The notes under the pieces: model-generated
The model's database searches: none
What the model was told of the DNA's origin: nothing
What the model saw: only the letters and a program-made list of their open reading frames with translations
Shown here: piece by piece, positions 43,830 to 52,175 of the stretch
How positions within the stretch are numbered: position 1 is the first letter of the stretch
Layout of the letters: each line of letters begins with the position of its first letter
Program-made: the position numbers and the translations under genes
Assembly: GCA_963792705.1 (NCBI GenBank)
Contig: CAWBXD010000001.1
Span: forward strand, 310,001-374,000
Source: JBBQVS01 sp963792705
Lineage (GTDB): Bacteria; Chloroflexota; Ktedonobacteria; Ktedonobacterales; Ktedonobacteraceae
DNA length: 64,000 nt
Direction of reading: 5' to 3'

Positions 43830-44792
43830 TCAAGATTCGTGTAGGCGCGTAGCAGGTATACCGTGCAAATCGGTTGCATGATGTATAGCGTTAACTATTG
43901 CTTGTGCAAGCACCTTTGCGCTAGCCGCACCGATCATGCTCACTTGATATGCATTCATTGCCAAGTCCATTTGACGCTGTTCGCGTGGACCGAGTGCTAG
44001 TGCAAATACAGTGTCGCCATCGAAAAGAGTGTGTGCAGGCCGAATAGCCTGTGCTAGGCCGTTGTGTGCCATTTGCGCGACTTTGTTGATCTCTTCTTTT
44101 GTAAGGGAAGCATCCGTGGTAACAACTGCGATTGTCGTATTGCCGAACATATTCGCACTATCAGATGTGTACTCCAACGATACGGGAGCACGTCCACCTG
44201 CAAGAACCTGCTGTGTTTGTGGGTCAAGAATGTTGCCAAAGGCATTGACCACGACGATGGCACCAACGCGTGTTCCGTCGGCAAGTGTTGTACTCGCGGA
44301 CCCTAGTCCCCCTTTCATCGCAAAGGCGGGACCAAGCATCTTGCCTACAGTAGCACCGGTTCCCGCTCCAACCGTGCCTTGTTGTACCGTCTCAGTGCTG
44401 GCCTGCTGACATGCACGATAGCCAGAATCGGCATCAGGTCGAATTGTTGCTGAGCCAAGGCCAAGATCGAAGATTGCTGCTGCTGGCACAATCGGCACCT
44501 TTGCAACTCCAACATCATAGCCGATTTGATGCTCTTCCAGGTAACGTACAACGCCGCTAGCCGCGTCAAGGCCAAAAGCACTTCCACCTGTAAGTAGAAT
44601 GCCATGCACCTGATCGACGATATGCATTGGGCGTAGCAGATCGGTTTCACGTGTTGCAGGAGCACCACCACGCACATCGACGCCACCTATAGCTGCTGGC
44701 TCACAAAGAATGACCGTACAACCCGTGCCAGCCTCCAAATTGGTGTCATGTCCGACACGTATTCCAAGGATATCCGTAATGTCGTTATGCAT
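43830..44792 (-). CDS. P1 family peptidase (DmpA/S58-type aminopeptidase)
   Basis: A 320-residue protein of the L-aminopeptidase/D-esterase family, N-terminal nucleophile hydrolases that cut themselves into two chains. Signatures are ILGIRVGHDTNLEAGTGCTV, GILLTGGSAFGLDAASGVV, GTVGAGTGATVGK and NTTIAVVTTDA. The last lies where the autocleavage nucleophile is expected, here Thr rather than the Ser of DmpA. I start at ATG 44792 (MHNDITDILG); a longer frame runs back into a palindromic repeat. No signal peptide. Confidence 0.85.
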   Translation of the reverse strand: MHNDITDILGIRVGHDTNLEAGTGCTVILCEPAAIGGVDVRGGAPATRETDLLRPMHIVDQVHGILLTGGSAFGLDAASGVVRYLEEHQIGYDVGVAKVPIVPAAAIFDLGLGSATIRPDADSGYRACQQASTETVQQGTVGAGTGATVGKMLGPAFAMKGGLGSASTTLADGTRVGAIVVVNAFGNILDPQTQQVLAGGRAPVSLEYTSDSANMFGNTTIAVVTTDASLTKEEINKVAQMAHNGLAQAIRPAHTLFDGDTVFALALGPREQRQMDLAMNAYQVSMIGAASAKVLAQAIVNAIHHATDLHGIPATRLHES

Positions 44793-44870
44793 GATATAGA
44801 TTTTCTTTCTTATAGACGTTGATGTAGGGACTGATGACTGTGTTTGATGAAAGAATGCGGAGACATCCAT

Positions 44871-44941
44871 TGTAGGGACCGCTTCATCGCGTCCTCGTGG
44901 CAATCACCCGCGAATGAGGACGCGATGAAGCGGTCCCTACA
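44871..44941. repeat. Palindromic repeat copy R7a (71 bp)
   Basis: It begins TGTAGGGACCGCTTCATCGC and ends with the exact complement ...GGTCCCTACA. The centre is inverted relative to the copies at 11532 and 58222. A lone half-arm (TGTAGGGACTGATGAC) lies about 50 bases to the left. Confidence 0.88.
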
Positions 44942-44967
44942 GATATCTGTACCAATGTGTGAAACGG

Positions 44968-45019
44968 CATCATCGTGTCCTCGTCGGCGGTTAATTGCCA
45001 CGAGGACGCGATGAAGCGC
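44968..45019. repeat. Palindromic repeat copy R7b (truncated), overlapping the end of leuA
   Basis: GCATCATCGTGTCCTCGTCGGCGG, a shared GAATTGCCACGAGG-like centre and GACGCGATGAAGCGC match the inner part of R7a, but the terminal TGTAGGGAC arms are missing. The stop codon and last codons of the leuA fragment lie inside it. Confidence 0.75.
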
Positions 45020-46433
45020 ATAATCGTATTATTTGTCCCATGATTAGCCTAATAGGACGTTGCAATGAACGATTGAGTGCGCTGAGCACTGCTTTTACCG
45101 ATGCAAGCGTAATATTCGTGTCTATGGCAGCTCCGAAGAACGTGCTATCTTCCTCTGTTTGAATCTGAATATAGGCTACGGCTTGCGCGTTCGCCCCTTG
45201 CCCAAGTGCGTGTTCCGCATAGGAGAGCACTTTGAATTCTGCTAAGTTCCCCTTATGTAGTGCCAGCACAAAGGCGTCAATAGGACCATTTCCTTGAGCA
45301 CGTAGCTCATGTGTACGTCCATGATATGAGATTTGTGTAGTACATTCAACAGTGGTCATACCATTATGGTCTACGGCTGTATCGGTGCGAAGTGTATCAA
45401 GTGCGAATGGAGACGTATAACGCAGATATTCGCGCTCAAATGCTTGAAAGAGTTGTGTGCTCGAAAGCTCTGTACCAGAGGTATCGGCAAGCGTTTTGAT
45501 AACTCTACCGAACTCGATATGCATCGCCTTGGGCAGATGGAAGCCAAACTCCAATTCCATGATGTAGGCCACGCCGCCCTTGCCGGACTGTGAGTTAATA
45601 CGAATAATGGCCTCATACGAACGTCCAATATCCTTTGGGTCAATGGGGAGATATGGGACTTCCCAGAGTGCGCCGTAGGTTGTATCTTGCGCGTTCATGC
45701 CTTTGTTAATAGCGTCTTGATGCGAACCGGAGAAGGCGGTAAACACTAACTCTCCGGCATATGGTTGACGCACCGGTACCGTCATACGCGTACACTTCTC
45801 GTAGATGGCCTGAATTGCTTCAAGGTTACTGAAGTCAAGATAAGGGTCAACACCCTGCATATACATATTGAGTGCGACTGTTACAATATCGACATTGCCT
45901 GTACGTTCCCCATTGCCAAACAGAGTACCTTCTACACGCTCCGCACCCGCGAGCAACCCTAATTCTGTTGCTGCCACCCCTGTACCACGATCATTGTGCG
46001 TGTGCAGACTGATGATCGCGCTTTCTCTATCTCGCATGTGACGACAGAACCATTCAATCTGGTCGGCGTGAACATTTGGAGTGGTGATTTCAACCGTTTC
46101 AGGTAGGTTGAGAATCATCTTTTTCTGTGGTGTCGGCTGCCAGACATCGACGACTGCTTCACAAATTTCAAGCGCGAAATCAACCTCTGTTAGCGCAAAG
46201 CTTTCCGGTGAGTACTGAAAGGTGATGTCTGTTTCTGGCAGACGCGATACCCACTCTTTGACGAGTTGCGTACTACGTGTGGCTATGGCGATAATATCAG
46301 GCTTTTCCAGTCCAAACACGATACGACGTTGCAATGGTGATGTCGAGTTATACAAATGGACAATAGCTTTTTTGGCCCCTCGTATTGACTCAAAGGTGCG
46401 TGCGATAAGCTCTTCACGTGCCTGCACGAGAAC
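44991..46433 (-). pseudogene. leuA: 2-isopropylmalate synthase, C-terminal part after an in-frame stop
   Basis: This continues the leuA frame beyond the TAG at 46434. It opens VLVQAREELIARTFESIRGA, with the rest of the catalytic TIM barrel (HTHNDRGTG holds the metal-binding HxH), LFGNGERTGN, and the C-terminal leucine-binding regulatory domain. About 480 residues are encoded. A GTG at 46427 could in principle restart translation, but that product would lack the first barrel strands, including the metal-binding Asp and catalytic Arg of LRDGNQA. The last codons (CASSRPRGN) come from a palindromic repeat. Confidence 0.8.
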
Positions 46434-46775
46434 CTAAATCGTCACATCATCTGGAATACGGTTCTCTTCGACGAGCCTACGGATGAATGTGAACTCTGTA
46501 TCGGAGGCTGAAGGAAAACCTACCTCAATCTCTTTGAAGCCGACTCCTACCAGAAGCTGAAACATCTCTAGTTTCTCTTCCACGCTCATTGGAGCGGGCA
46601 GAGCCTGATTGCCATCGCGCAAATCGACACTACACCATATAGGTGCCTGCGTAATTGTGCGAGAAGGCCATTGTCTATCAGGTAGATCAATAGTTGGGAA
46701 GGGCTGATACTTTGTAATCTCTCCCTTTTGCATCCCTTTACGAGGTTTCGTTGGCGAAAATGCACGTTTCTGCAT
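46434..46775 (-). pseudogene. leuA: 2-isopropylmalate synthase, N-terminal fragment ended by a TAG
   Basis: The first 113 residues of LeuA, the first committed step of leucine synthesis (acetyl-CoA plus 2-oxoisovalerate). WCSVDLRDGNQALPAPMS carries the catalytic Arg-Asp. The frame stops after IPDDVTI at TAG 46434-46436. The next in-frame codons read V-L-V-Q-A-R-E-E-L as in intact LeuA, where a Gln would stand. CAG to TAG is a single-base change. ATG 46775 has AAGGAG about eleven bases upstream; an in-frame upstream start at 46820 is possible. Confidence 0.82.
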
Positions 46776-46950
46776 GATAGAAAAATCTCCTTGTCTAGTT
46801 ATTGCTTGCTGTCTTATCACCTATACAATGGCGATGTGCTGATCTTGTTTGCTATGTATCTGTACTGTTATTTGATACTCTGTCGAATGAATTTTGCTGT
46901 GATTGCCATAATTGCTTAAATCCTCCAGAGTATCTATCAAAAAAGAGAAT

Positions 46951-46978
46951 AAAAAAAGAACCTCCGCTTTCGGGAGGT
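46951..46978 (-). terminator. Rho-independent terminator of the small membrane-protein gene
   Basis: Minus strand: ACCTCC, loop CGAAAG-type, GGAGGT, then TCTTTTTTT. It is 45 bases beyond the stop of the leftward gene at 47023 and supports that gene being real. Confidence 0.85.
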
Positions 46979-47022
46979 CCTCGTGAGGATACCTTCTTTG
47001 GATGGGGGCGCCGTTGCTCCCG

Positions 47023-47352
47023 TTACTCTCCCTGTGTCATGCCTGTGGCTAGCCGTACCCGTTTCTGTGTTTGCCCTACCAGACCTAGAAGACTAATCGG
47101 TCCGGTAAGGCATGTAAGGAGGAGGCTCATGACGACCATAAGGCTAACAAGGAGGAGGGCTACTACGAGGAGCACAACGACAAATAAAGAAACCGACGCT
47201 ATCGCGCCGGTTCCAAGAAGAAGCATGCTTGCAGCCACCATGTACATTTTATCCACTACAGGCATGGAAGAATGCGAAAAGGGCAGACTCTGAGCGCAGC
47301 TTTGACACGCATCCGTTGCGGTCTGATTTGTGCTCATTGTTGCGAACATCAT
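47023..47352 (-). CDS. Small membrane protein, unknown function
   Basis: A 109-residue protein. A polar N-terminus with a CxxC (ACQSCAQ) precedes two long hydrophobic segments (about 33-60 and 62-85) and a basic end. GGA lies upstream of tandem ATG codons at 47352. A clear terminator follows, which is the best support that it is transcribed. No family recognised. The opposite-strand frame at 46802-47293 is Arg/Thr-rich and looks like its shadow. Confidence 0.55.
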   Translation of the reverse strand: MMFATMSTNQTATDACQSCAQSLPFSHSSMPVVDKMYMVAASMLLLGTGAIASVSLFVVVLLVVALLLVSLMVVMSLLLTCLTGPISLLGLVGQTQKRVRLATGMTQGE

Positions 47353-47587
47353 TCAATTCCATACCCTTCATGTGGGATACTTTTTTGGGAACAGCCCACT
47401 CTCAGTGCTATCACAGCAGCTTCGCCGGAACACGTTGTCGTGGTAAGTTGTTATTTTTGACCATACACCATTTTATGGAAGCTTGTCAACCCCCAAAAAA
47501 GACATTGGAGAAAGCTTACATGCTACCTAAAGCGTGTATGTACATTATCTACATAATGAGCGGCACAATTCGTGTATCTGGTAGAGA

Positions 47588-47614
47588 GCAGGGAGACCCT
47601 TGCGGTCTCCCTGC
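47588..47614 (-). terminator. Hairpin terminator of the pentose phosphate operon
   Basis: GCAGGGAGACC pairs exactly with GGTCTCCCTGC around a five-base loop, 13 bases beyond the rpe stop. An outer GTAGA/TCTAC pairing extends the stem. Confidence 0.8.
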
Positions 47615-47627
47615 GCCGTCTACACAT

Positions 47628-48287
47628 TTATTGCGGAATCGCTTGCTTGAGTCGTTGCATCGTCTGAGCTACGCTTTCGTGCTTGCTATAAACGGCTGAA
47701 CCTGCGACGAGCATATTTGCGCCAGCTTTCACAGCTAGAGGAATTGTTGCCTCGTGAATGCCACCGTCAACCTCTATATCGCAGGTGAAGTTACGTTCGG
47801 TGATAATGTGACGCAACCTTTCAATTTTTGGAAGCATTTCGGGAATGAAATCCTGTCCGCCAAAGCCTGGATTCACGGTCATGATAAGCACCATATCGAG
47901 CAGCGAGAGAATGTCTTCAAGCATGCCAATAGGTGTCGAGGGTGTGAGCGCGATAGCGGCTTTTTTGCCCAGCGACTTAATCTGCTGCACAATACGGTGT
48001 AGATGTGGTGTTACCTCTTGATGCACAATAATGATATCCGCACCAGCTTTAGCGAATATTGGAACAAATTCTTCCGGGTTGGTAATCATCAAATGCGCTT
48101 CAAGTGGTAATTTGGTGCAGCCACGTACCGCCTCTACGATGGCTGGTCCCATTGTGATGTTAGGGACGAAATGCCCGTCCATAACATCAATCTGTATACG
48201 TGTTGCCCCTGCTTCATCCGCATCACGCACCTGTTCGCCTAGACGCGTGAAGTCGGCAGAGAGGATCGAGGGAACAATACCAATCAT
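47628..48287 (-). CDS. rpe: Ribulose-phosphate 3-epimerase
   Basis: A 219-residue TIM-barrel enzyme that interconverts ribulose 5-phosphate and xylulose 5-phosphate. SILSADF, IQIDVMDGHFVPNITMG (metal-binding His and Asp), LEAHLMI, MTVNPGFGGQDFI and EVDGGIHEAT are the signatures. Its start overlaps the pgl stop (ATGA). It is the last gene of the leftward operon tal-zwf-opcA-pgl-rpe. Confidence 0.95.
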   Translation of the reverse strand: MIGIVPSILSADFTRLGEQVRDADEAGATRIQIDVMDGHFVPNITMGPAIVEAVRGCTKLPLEAHLMITNPEEFVPIFAKAGADIIIVHQEVTPHLHRIVQQIKSLGKKAAIALTPSTPIGMLEDILSLLDMVLIMTVNPGFGGQDFIPEMLPKIERLRHIITERNFTCDIEVDGGIHEATIPLAVKAGANMLVAGSAVYSKHESVAQTMQRLKQAIPQ

Positions 48288-49024
48288 TGAGTCTTCCTCT
48301 GTAATTTATCTGCGGCAGTCGAGTCGAGCATCCACGTAACCTCACCTTTTGTGGGTTGCACAATCTGCGCCGGATACTCGTCGGGCTGATACTCGCCTTC
48401 CAAGACAGCTTTCACTGCATCTTGTTTTTCTGCGCCTGTGACCAAAAACAACACATGGGCGGCAGCATTGAGAAGACGTGGCGTGAAGGTAAGACGTGGT
48501 GGCGGTGGTTTAGGTACAGTGACGGGCATAACAAGTCTCTGTTGCTCGTGAAGTGAGGGCTGGTGTGGGAAGAGTGAGGCTGTGTGTCCCTCTGGCCCCA
48601 TTCCTAATTGAATCAAATCAAAACTCGGTACACCTTCGGTGCCGATGGTTTGCTGCATCTCAAGTGTGTATGCATAGGAGGCAGCATCACGGTCTGCTTG
48701 GTCGGCAGGCATACGATGAATTTGATTGGCGGGAATAGGTACTTTGCTGAGCAATACCTGTTGTGCCATGAGAAAATTACTCTCAGCATCATCAGGCGGC
48801 ACACAACGTTCGTCGGACCAGAATATATCGACGACGGTCCAATCAATCTGGCTACGATATGGTTCTTCCGCGAGCAAACCATAGAGCTTCTTTGGTGTCG
48901 AGCCACCTGAGAGGGCAATGGTAAAGCGTCTGTGTGCCGCGATAGACTCCTGCGCGACACGCACAATGTACTGTGCAGCCTCCTGGCTTAGCGTTTCGGT
49001 ATCAGCGTAAATGGCGATAGACAT
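48284..49024 (-). CDS. pgl: 6-phosphogluconolactonase
   Basis: A 246-residue protein that hydrolyses 6-phosphogluconolactone, the product of Zwf. IALSGGSTPKKLYGLL, WSDERCVPPDDAESNFLMA and LGMGPEGHTASLFPH are the DevB/Pgl motifs. It overlaps rpe by four bases and follows opcA by 18 bases. Confidence 0.94.
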   Translation of the reverse strand: MSIAIYADTETLSQEAAQYIVRVAQESIAAHRRFTIALSGGSTPKKLYGLLAEEPYRSQIDWTVVDIFWSDERCVPPDDAESNFLMAQQVLLSKVPIPANQIHRMPADQADRDAASYAYTLEMQQTIGTEGVPSFDLIQLGMGPEGHTASLFPHQPSLHEQQRLVMPVTVPKPPPPRLTFTPRLLNAAAHVLFLVTGAEKQDAVKAVLEGEYQPDEYPAQIVQPTKGEVTWMLDSTAADKLQRKTQ

Positions 49025-49042
49025 AAAAAGAACTCCTACCTA

Positions 49043-50320
49043 TTAGACGTATGATAATAGTTCACGTACCTCTTGCAGCGTCTCTTCGTAGAGATGATCG
49101 CGGCTGATAATTTCCAATTCGTCGTGTAAAAGGGTACTTACCTTGGGTGTTGCCGCCATGCTCACGGTACGTTTGGGACGTGTCTCCTGTTCAAGCGCGA
49201 CAGAAGTAAGAACGTGATCTGGATTATTATCTTCTCGGTTAATGGTGAAGACCGCGCGTTTGTTGCCAGCGGTACCTGTCATGCGAACCATACACAGGGA
49301 GCCGGGGCGCATATCGGAGCGCACACGCGGACGAATGTGTAAACTTGCCTGGATGCGGCTACTTAGCCGTGTGGGTTTACTCCCATTTATGCTTGTTGCA
49401 GGCGTGGAAAGTGAGCCAGTTGGACGTATCATATGCCATACGTGAGTGCCCGTCTCAATGTTATGCTCATCTTTTTCATGTTGACTGCCAATTGCATAAT
49501 GCCAACCAAGTTGCATTTCTAGCCAACCTGCGAGCAGAAGCGCACAAGTTGAGTTTGGCGAAACATCTCCCTGCTCTGTACGTGTAGGTTTTGCAAAGGG
49601 TTCAACCGCGTGTTCGATCTCAATGGTGTGAATGCCAGCGAGATAGGGTCTATATTCAGCGGCGTCAAAGAACTGCGCGACCAGTTCGCGCCAGGGAGTA
49701 ATCCGTCCCCAGTTGAGATCGCTTAACCCGCTATCTGGAAATGTTTGTGCCAGTGTTGAAAGAGCACTTATGCTCTCCTCAGGCGTACTAAAGCTGCTAG
49801 AGTCAACAATGATTCTGTCACTGAGCTTTGAAACCGCCTCAAATAAAGCAGGATTGCTTGGTGGGTCGTTGAGCCACCAGAGATAGACCGGAAGATGAGG
49901 TTTGACAAGAGGTTGGGCAATATTGGCGATAGAATGAACAGCAGTGCCATGTGCCATAAGTGTAATCTGCTCGAAGGTGTGGCGCGTCACATCGGAAATG
50001 ACGGGAAATGAACGCGTTGTGATCCATGTTGCAAGCATATCAGGAGCATCACTATCAAGAATAAGAATCGTGACACGAGCAATATGCGTACTAGAGAGAT
50101 CGCGTATCAGCATACTAGCGCGTTGTGCGGCTTCAATATCAGAAACACACACAACGAGATTGAGTACGCTGGTACGCACATTCACATTTTGACTGGTACG
50201 CACGTTGTCCGAAGACATACGCCATAGATGAGCTAGTTCATCTTCAACCTGCGCCGTGTGTACCTGTTTTCCTGCCCAAGGCAGGCGAGGTCCTACTAAA
50301 TCAGAGGTATCCTTGACCAT
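49043..50320 (-). CDS. opcA: Glucose-6-phosphate dehydrogenase assembly protein OpcA
   Basis: A 425-residue protein. The middle (LVKPHLPVYLWWLNDPP, then SDRIIVDSSSF) and LNWGRITPWRELVAQFFD are the OpcA family motifs. OpcA activates or assembles Zwf in cyanobacteria and actinobacteria and always sits beside it. I start at ATG 50320 with GAAGGGG upstream; the frame extends further toward zwf without a good site. The position right after zwf supports the call. Confidence 0.88.
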   Translation of the reverse strand: MVKDTSDLVGPRLPWAGKQVHTAQVEDELAHLWRMSSDNVRTSQNVNVRTSVLNLVVCVSDIEAAQRASMLIRDLSSTHIARVTILILDSDAPDMLATWITTRSFPVISDVTRHTFEQITLMAHGTAVHSIANIAQPLVKPHLPVYLWWLNDPPSNPALFEAVSKLSDRIIVDSSSFSTPEESISALSTLAQTFPDSGLSDLNWGRITPWRELVAQFFDAAEYRPYLAGIHTIEIEHAVEPFAKPTRTEQGDVSPNSTCALLLAGWLEMQLGWHYAIGSQHEKDEHNIETGTHVWHMIRPTGSLSTPATSINGSKPTRLSSRIQASLHIRPRVRSDMRPGSLCMVRMTGTAGNKRAVFTINREDNNPDHVLTSVALEQETRPKRTVSMAATPKVSTLLHDELEIISRDHLYEETLQEVRELLSYV

Positions 50321-50428
50321 GCATCTTTCCCCTTCATCGTTATGAACATCATTGTTCATACTGCTATACATCATCGTAATGTATTTTTCGTCATCACGAG
50401 TCATTTTATGAAGGGCAAATGGGTACAC

Positions 50429-51982
50429 CTATGGACGACGCCATCTATGCCCATCACGCCAGATGAACTCATCGGCGTATTGAGGACCCCATGTGCCGGA
50501 CTCATATGTCAAGATCGACTCGCGTGGCTCGTTCTTCCACTCATCAAGGATGCCTTGTATGAACGTCCATGCCGCTTCTACCTCGTCACGTCGTGTGAAG
50601 AGCGTGGAGTCACCAAGCATACAATCGAGAATGAGCCGCTCATATGCTTCTGGTTGTTGACGTACAAAGGAAGAGCCATAGAAAAAGTCCATGTTCACTG
50701 GGCGAATCTGTAGGTCCGTACCAGGAACCTTCGCACCAAACTTGAGCGAGATGCCCTCATCTGGTTGAATACGCAGTGTAAGGACGTTTGGCTCCATCTG
50801 GCCTTGTGCCTCATTTGTACGTTTAAAGATCATAAGCGGTGCTTGTTTGAATTGAATCGCAATCTCGGTGACACGTTTGGGAAGATGCTTTCCTGTACGC
50901 AGGTAGAAGGGAACTCCTGCCCAACGCCAGTTATCAATATACATCTTCATCGCCATATAGGTCTCTGTTGTCGAGGTAGGTGCTACCCCTTTTTCTTGCA
51001 GATAGCCAGGAACCTGATGACCTGCAACCCAGCCAGGACCATATTGAGCGCGAATGGTGTGTGTCTGCACGTCACGTCCAGCAAGCGGTTGCAACGCGTG
51101 TAGCACCTTTACTTTCTCGTCACGTACCGAGTTGGCGTCGAAAGCAATTGGCGGTTCCATCGCAACCAGCGTGAGCAATTGGAGCATATGGTTTTGCACC
51201 ATATCACGAATTGCGCCCGACTCTTCGTAGTAGCCACCACGTCCTTCAAGGCCCAGGTTTTCTGCTACGGTGATTTGCACGTTATCGACGTAGCGGCGAT
51301 TCCAGACAGGCTCGAAGATACCGTTGGCAAGGCGGAAAACCAGGATGTTTTGGACCGTCTCTTTACCGAGGTAGTGGTCGATACGATAGACTTGCTCTTC
51401 CTTAAAGACTTTCCCTACGATACGGTTTAGTTCGCGAGCCGACCCGAGATCATGACCAAATGGCTTTTCAATGATGATACGTGTCCAACCCTTGCGATTG
51501 CGGTTCAGGCCAGCAGCTCCGAGACGTTGAATAATTTCGGGATACTGACTTGGGGGAGTAGACAGGTAAAAAATGCGGTTGCCACTAGTGCCACGTTCTT
51601 GATCGAGTTTGTTGAGCAGCGTATTTAGCTTCTCATAACCCTCTGGATCAGTAAAATTTGATTGTAGGTAGTGAATACCAGAGGCAAAACTGTCCCATAC
51701 TTGCGGATTCACCGGCTTCTGCCGAGAGTACTCGTTTATGGAATCAAGTGCCTGCTGGCGAAACTCCTCGTCGTTATATGGTCGGCGTGCGAACCCTACG
51801 ACAGAGAAGCCTGCTGGCAAGGGATGCTCCAGCGCGAGACTGTAAAGCGCTGGTAGTAGCTTGCGGTGTGTCAGATCACCCGTTGCCCCGAAGATGACCA
51901 TCACACATGGTTCTGTACTTTGTTTGATGCGTAGCCCCTCACGGAAGGGGTTGGGCGCCTCGACTACGCTTCGCTGAGGCAT
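50429..51982 (-). CDS. zwf: Glucose-6-phosphate 1-dehydrogenase
   Basis: A 517-residue enzyme, the first step of the oxidative pentose phosphate pathway. The NADP loop IFGATGDLTHRKLLPALY lies near residue 31, the catalytic RIDHYLGKETVQNI near residue 199, and LRTGKHLPKRVTEIAIQFK later. AGGAGATGTTTC precedes ATG 51982. It lies between tal and opcA. Confidence 0.96.
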   Translation of the reverse strand: MPQRSVVEAPNPFREGLRIKQSTEPCVMVIFGATGDLTHRKLLPALYSLALEHPLPAGFSVVGFARRPYNDEEFRQQALDSINEYSRQKPVNPQVWDSFASGIHYLQSNFTDPEGYEKLNTLLNKLDQERGTSGNRIFYLSTPPSQYPEIIQRLGAAGLNRNRKGWTRIIIEKPFGHDLGSARELNRIVGKVFKEEQVYRIDHYLGKETVQNILVFRLANGIFEPVWNRRYVDNVQITVAENLGLEGRGGYYEESGAIRDMVQNHMLQLLTLVAMEPPIAFDANSVRDEKVKVLHALQPLAGRDVQTHTIRAQYGPGWVAGHQVPGYLQEKGVAPTSTTETYMAMKMYIDNWRWAGVPFYLRTGKHLPKRVTEIAIQFKQAPLMIFKRTNEAQGQMEPNVLTLRIQPDEGISLKFGAKVPGTDLQIRPVNMDFFYGSSFVRQQPEAYERLILDCMLGDSTLFTRRDEVEAAWTFIQGILDEWKNEPRESILTYESGTWGPQYADEFIWRDGHRWRRP

Positions 51983-52093
51983 GAAACATCTCCTAGTATA
52001 ATAGCTGTCTTGTTATAAACATTGAACGTCACCTGTATTGTATGTCCCTTGGACGTATTTAGCAATATAGCATGACTTTTGCTGTACACATTC

Positions 52094-52167
52094 GGTGTAG
52101 GGCCTGGTTATCACGCCCTCTCCGCGCCTTGGAAGCCGAAAGAGGGTATGATAATCAGGCCCATACG
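52094..52167. repeat. Palindromic repeat R8, diverged, between tal and zwf
   Basis: GTGTAGGGCCTGGTTATCA..CCCTCT pairs with AGAGGGTATGATAATCAGGCCCATAC. Its size (74 bases) and layout match the 71-base family but it has diverged (TAGGGCC rather than TAGGGAC). It begins nine bases after the tal stop and may act as the inter-gene hairpin of the operon. Confidence 0.7.
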
Positions 52168-52175
52168 AATTTAAT

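Noticed and set aside
6364..46436. Two TAG codons inside genes, suggesting amber recoding
   Set aside because: Several intact genes end normally in TAG (for example 7844, 11506, 11655, 14514, 21520), so TAG is an ordinary stop here. Two independent lesions are simpler.
46776..46950. T-box or leucine attenuator upstream of leuA
   Set aside because: No specifier hairpin, no T-box consensus and no leucine-rich leader peptide could be found.
46802..47293. Plus-strand open frame of 163 codons
   Set aside because: It is Arg/Thr-rich, lies over the membrane-protein gene on the other strand and crosses that gene's terminator.
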